From Acidisoma sp. PAMC 29798 (GTDB taxonomy: Bacteria > Pseudomonadota > Alphaproteobacteria > Acetobacterales > Acetobacteraceae): a stretch of 64,000 nucleotides of DNA. The notes beneath the pieces are model-generated. The model had not been told where the DNA came from and searched no databases. It saw only the letters and a list, made by a program, of their open reading frames with translations. The stretch covers positions 930,001 to 994,000 of the forward strand of contig NZ_CP126994.1 in assembly GCF_030252425.1 (NCBI RefSeq), given 5' to 3'. The position numbers and the translations under genes are program-made. Positions 61,619-64,000 of the stretch are shown in pieces; the stretch's first letter is position 1, and each line of letters begins with the position of its first letter.

Positions 61619-62523
61619 GCCGCGACATCCGAGGCGCGGGCGCGCACACGCTCGACAAAGGCGAGCGGCAGAAGCAGCAGCACCACGAGGGTCACGGTCG
61701 CGGCGCTCGCGATCGGCCAATCCCGCGCAATGAAGAAGGAATCCCACAGCACGGGTGCGATCATCAGATTGACCGAGCCACCGAGCAGCTTGGGGATCAG
61801 ATACTCGCCCGTGGCCGGCACGAAGACCAGCAAAGCGCCTGCGAAAACGCCCGGCATCGAGAGCGGCAAGGTCACGGTCCAGAAGGTTTTGAACGGCCGC
61901 GAGCCGAGATCGCTGGCGGCTTCCATCAAGGTGCCGTCCATCCGCTCCAGCACCGCATAAAGCGGCAGCAGGAAGAAGGGCAGGTAGCAGTAGAGCATGC
62001 CGATATAGATGGAGAGCGAGGTGTTTAGGATGCGCAGGGGATGATCGATCACCCCAAGCCACAGCAGCGTGTCGTTGAGGATGCCATTATCCTTGAGGAT
62101 GCCGATCCAGGCGTAGATGCGCACCAGAAAGGACGTCCAGAAAGGAATGGTGATCAGCAGCAGCAGGCTCGGCCGCGCGGAGGGTTTGGCGGCGGCCACG
62201 GCATAGGCGAGGGGATAGCCCACGAGGGCGCAGAGCACGGTCGTGACCGCGGCGACCTTGAGCGAGCCGAGATAGGCGAGGACGAAGATGGGATCGCCGA
62301 ACAGGCGCACGAAATTGCCGAAGGTGATGCTGGCCGCGAGCTGTGCGCCATCCCAGGAGAAGATCGGCGCATAAGGGGGAATCGTATCCGCCATCTGCGA
62401 CAGCGAAATTTTCACGACCAGCAGGAATGGCACGAGAAAGAACACCAGGTACCACAGGATCACGCCGCCGGTGAGCAGGTGCCGGTTGTCCGTCCAACGC
62501 CGCGTGGGGTTGGCCCGGCTCAT
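61615..62523 (-). CDS. polyamine/opine-type ABC permease (PotB family)
   Basis: 302 residues from the ATG at 62523, overlapping the ATPase stop by 4 bp; the frame upstream is an overlap artefact. Six spans are visible and the coupling loop is EAASDLGSRPFKTFW. The segment LVRIYAWIGILKDNGILND is a PotB mark. It is the partner of the PotC-type permease. Confidence 0.9.
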   Translation of the reverse strand: MSRANPTRRWTDNRHLLTGGVILWYLVFFLVPFLLVVKISLSQMADTIPPYAPIFSWDGAQLAASITFGNFVRLFGDPIFVLAYLGSLKVAAVTTVLCALVGYPLAYAVAAAKPSARPSLLLLITIPFWTSFLVRIYAWIGILKDNGILNDTLLWLGVIDHPLRILNTSLSIYIGMLYCYLPFFLLPLYAVLERMDGTLMEAASDLGSRPFKTFWTVTLPLSMPGVFAGALLVFVPATGEYLIPKLLGGSVNLMIAPVLWDSFFIARDWPIASAATVTLVVLLLLPLAFVERVRARASDVAA

Positions 62524-63614
62524 CGACCGACGAGAAGGCTGGCGGCGCTGTCCCAGCCGAGACTGACATCCGTGTCGCGCGGCAGAAGTGCGACGCCATG
62601 GCTTCCGATGGGCTGAGAGACTTGGACCACGCGGCCGTTCTCCAGGCACACCTGATAGATGCGTTTGTCCCCGACATAGGCGTGCGTGAGCACGCGGCCG
62701 GTTGCGCGGGCATCGACCACCGGTGGATTGGCGGGCGCGATGCGCATCTGCTCGGGCCGGATCGCCAAGGTCACGGCATCGCCGGCGACAAAGCCACGAC
62801 TGACGGTGTGGATCTCGCCCAGCAGCGCGTCACAGGTGACTGTCGCCATGCCGGCTTCGACATGAGTGACGGTGGCATCGAATAAATTGACCGAGCCGAT
62901 GAAGTCCGCCACGAAGCGCGTTGCCGGCCGTTCGTAGATATCTTCCGGCGTGCCGATCTGAACGACGCCGCCATCGGCCATCACGGCGATGCGCGTCGAC
63001 ATCGTTAGCGCCTCTTCCTGGTCATGCGTGACCATGACGAAGGTGATGCCAAGTTGCTGCTGAATGCCGATCAGTTCCAGCCGCGTACTTTCCCGCAGCT
63101 TCTTATCCAGCGCGGAGAGAGGCTCGTCGAGGAGCAGAACCTCCGGTCGCTTGATGATGGCGCGCGCCAAGGCGACGCGTTGCCTTTGGCCGCCGGACAG
63201 ATGATGGGGCATCCGCCGTGCGAAGGTTGGCATCTTGATGAGGTCGAGCGCTTCGCCGACCCGCGTGCGGATCTCAGCCGTCTTCACGCCTTCCCGCCGC
63301 AGTCCGAAAGCGATGTTGTCTTCCACCGTCATATGCGGAAATAGCGCATAAGACTGGAACATCATGTTCACCGGCCGCAAATAGGGCGGCAGCGCCGTGA
63401 CATCGCGACCGCCGATGACAACCTTGCCGGAATCACAAGATACGAAGCCGGCGAGGGCGCGCAGAAGCGTCGTCTTGCCGCAGCCGGAACTGCCGAGGAG
63501 GGAAAACAGTTCCCCCCGGCGGATCGTGAAGTCGATATCGCGAAGCGCCTGTATCGGTCCAAAGCTCTTATTGAGTCTTTGAATCTCGACATAGGGTTCG
63601 TCACGTCCGCTCAA
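62520..63614 (-). CDS. polyamine/opine-type ABC transporter ATPase (PotA family)
   Basis: 364 residues. Walker A is GSSGCGKTT, the signature LSGGQRQR, Walker B runs into LLDEPLSALD, and the H-loop is MVTHDQEEAL. The C-terminal TOBE domain (about 280-360) is present. It is the first gene of the potA-B-C-F type operon and all four genes are coupled by overlap or short gaps. A TCAGACGT-containing direct repeat lies about 110 bp upstream. Confidence 0.9.
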   Translation of the reverse strand: MSGRDEPYVEIQRLNKSFGPIQALRDIDFTIRRGELFSLLGSSGCGKTTLLRALAGFVSCDSGKVVIGGRDVTALPPYLRPVNMMFQSYALFPHMTVEDNIAFGLRREGVKTAEIRTRVGEALDLIKMPTFARRMPHHLSGGQRQRVALARAIIKRPEVLLLDEPLSALDKKLRESTRLELIGIQQQLGITFVMVTHDQEEALTMSTRIAVMADGGVVQIGTPEDIYERPATRFVADFIGSVNLFDATVTHVEAGMATVTCDALLGEIHTVSRGFVAGDAVTLAIRPEQMRIAPANPPVVDARATGRVLTHAYVGDKRIYQVCLENGRVVQVSQPIGSHGVALLPRDTDVSLGWDSAASLLVGR

Positions 63615-63722
63615 TGGCTAGGGCTTTGCATAGGCAACGGTCCGGGCCCGACAGGGCCATTTTCGCCGTCCAGCTTATGCGCTGTCTTGGTCCGCTCCAC
63701 ACATCACTCCAGCCTGCACGAG

Positions 63723-63736
63723 GTCAGACGTCAGAC
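63723..63736. promoter_or_regulatory. GntR-type operator upstream of the transporter operon
   Basis: GTCAGAC-GTCAGAC, a direct repeat that contains the TCAGACGT core (63724-63731) also found upstream of frlB and the GntR gene. It sits in the gap between the truncated racemase gene and the ATPase. Confidence 0.55.
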
Positions 63737-63773
63737 TAAAGCGGTTTAGGGGTGAGTCAAGCAGCCTGCTCGG

Positions 63774-64000
63774 TCAGGTCGGCGGCTGGAGCATTCGCAT
63801 CAACTTTCGCACCGCGCTGTCCGGTGTGGTCAAGACAGGCCGCCCCGTCGCCGTCTCGACAGCCTGGCGCGCGCGCGCCAGGCTGAACTGAGCCAAGGCG
63901 ATGACGTTGCACCCCGCAAGCGCTGCGGCCGCCTGCGCCGCTGATCGGTCGTGGCCATCGCCATCGCCGGCGTCCAGAAGCGACAGCGCGTCATGTGCCA
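63774..64000 (-). CDS. Asp/Glu racemase-family protein, C-terminal part only
   Basis: The frame is open to the window end, so only about 74 C-terminal residues are seen. They read CNVIALAQFSLARARQAVE, then GRPVLTTPDSAVRKL, a pattern of the aspartate/glutamate/hydantoin racemase family in which the second catalytic cysteine lies a short way before this. Cofactor-independent racemases convert D- and L-amino acids or hydantoins. Next to a fructosyl-amino-acid module, it could process the amino acid released by the deglycase. Confidence 0.6.
   Translation of the reverse strand, partial: AHDALSLLDAGDGDGHDRSAAQAAAALAGCNVIALAQFSLARARQAVETATGRPVLTTPDSAVRKLMRMLQPPT

Noticed and set aside
1-64000. CRISPR arrays, prophage or insertion sequences
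   Set aside because: No regularly spaced direct repeats, integrase, transposase or phage structural genes were seen on either strand.

Overview
The window is GC-rich, densely packed and rich in long antisense open frames, as expected for a high-GC Alphaproteobacterium. The mix of LysR-controlled catabolic clusters and many ABC uptake systems would suit a soil- or plant-associated member of the Acetobacteraceae/Rhodospirillales, but that placement is inference and no rRNA or tRNA gene is present to test it. Nearly everything is accessory catabolism, transport and surface-glycan synthesis. I saw no CRISPR array, phage, insertion sequence or tRNA.

Layout. 1-5.3 kb: end of an esterase, a hydroxyacyl-CoA dehydrogenase, a DhaK-DhaL kinase and a TIM-barrel isomerase with a divergent LysR regulator (a tetrulose/triose-type sugar kinase module). 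5.3-16.4 kb: a nine-gene minus-strand operon (LivH, LivM, LivK, LivG, LivF, Tm-1-like UPF0261 protein, PEP-hydrolase-like TIM barrel, tandem SRPBCC protein, NADP oxidoreductase). It lies behind a consensus sigma-54 promoter (13801-13816) and faces a two-gene divergent regulator. The regulator's sensor parts have the same TIM-barrel fold as the operon's own enzyme, and its second subunit carries a GAFTGA-type AAA+ domain. This is the most striking unit in the window. 16.4-17.3 kb: small AT-richer islet with two short membrane proteins.

17.4-44.1 kb: a very large catabolic locus, mostly on the plus strand. It holds three SDRs, a CaiB-type CoA-transferase, a LysR regulator, a GMC oxidoreductase, an aldehyde dehydrogenase, a MaoC hydratase, a 2-methylfumaryl-CoA isomerase (Mct)-like protein, a cupin, two ribose-type ABC transporters, a histidinol-dehydrogenase-like polyol dehydrogenase, a metallo-beta-lactamase-fold protein, an NTF2-like protein, an itaconyl/mesaconyl-C4-CoA hydratase-like protein, a citramalyl-CoA lyase-like protein, an isomerase and a Gfo/Idh dehydrogenase. 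The CoA enzymes together would take a C5 branched dicarboxyl-CoA to acetyl-CoA and pyruvate. The transporters and oxidases suggest that the starting compound is a sugar or polyol.

44.1-55.1 kb: surface-polysaccharide block with a methyltransferase and four glycosyltransferases. Three of these are very large proteins with N-terminal or internal coiled-coil or repeat regions. 55.2-64 kb: a fructosamine (Amadori-compound) module with an FrlD-like kinase and FrlB-like deglycase, a polyamine/opine-type ABC transporter, a GntR/UTRA regulator, and an unrelated TetR-esterase pair. The 8-mer TCAGACGT occurs upstream of frlB, upstream of the transporter and upstream of the GntR gene, which points to one regulon.
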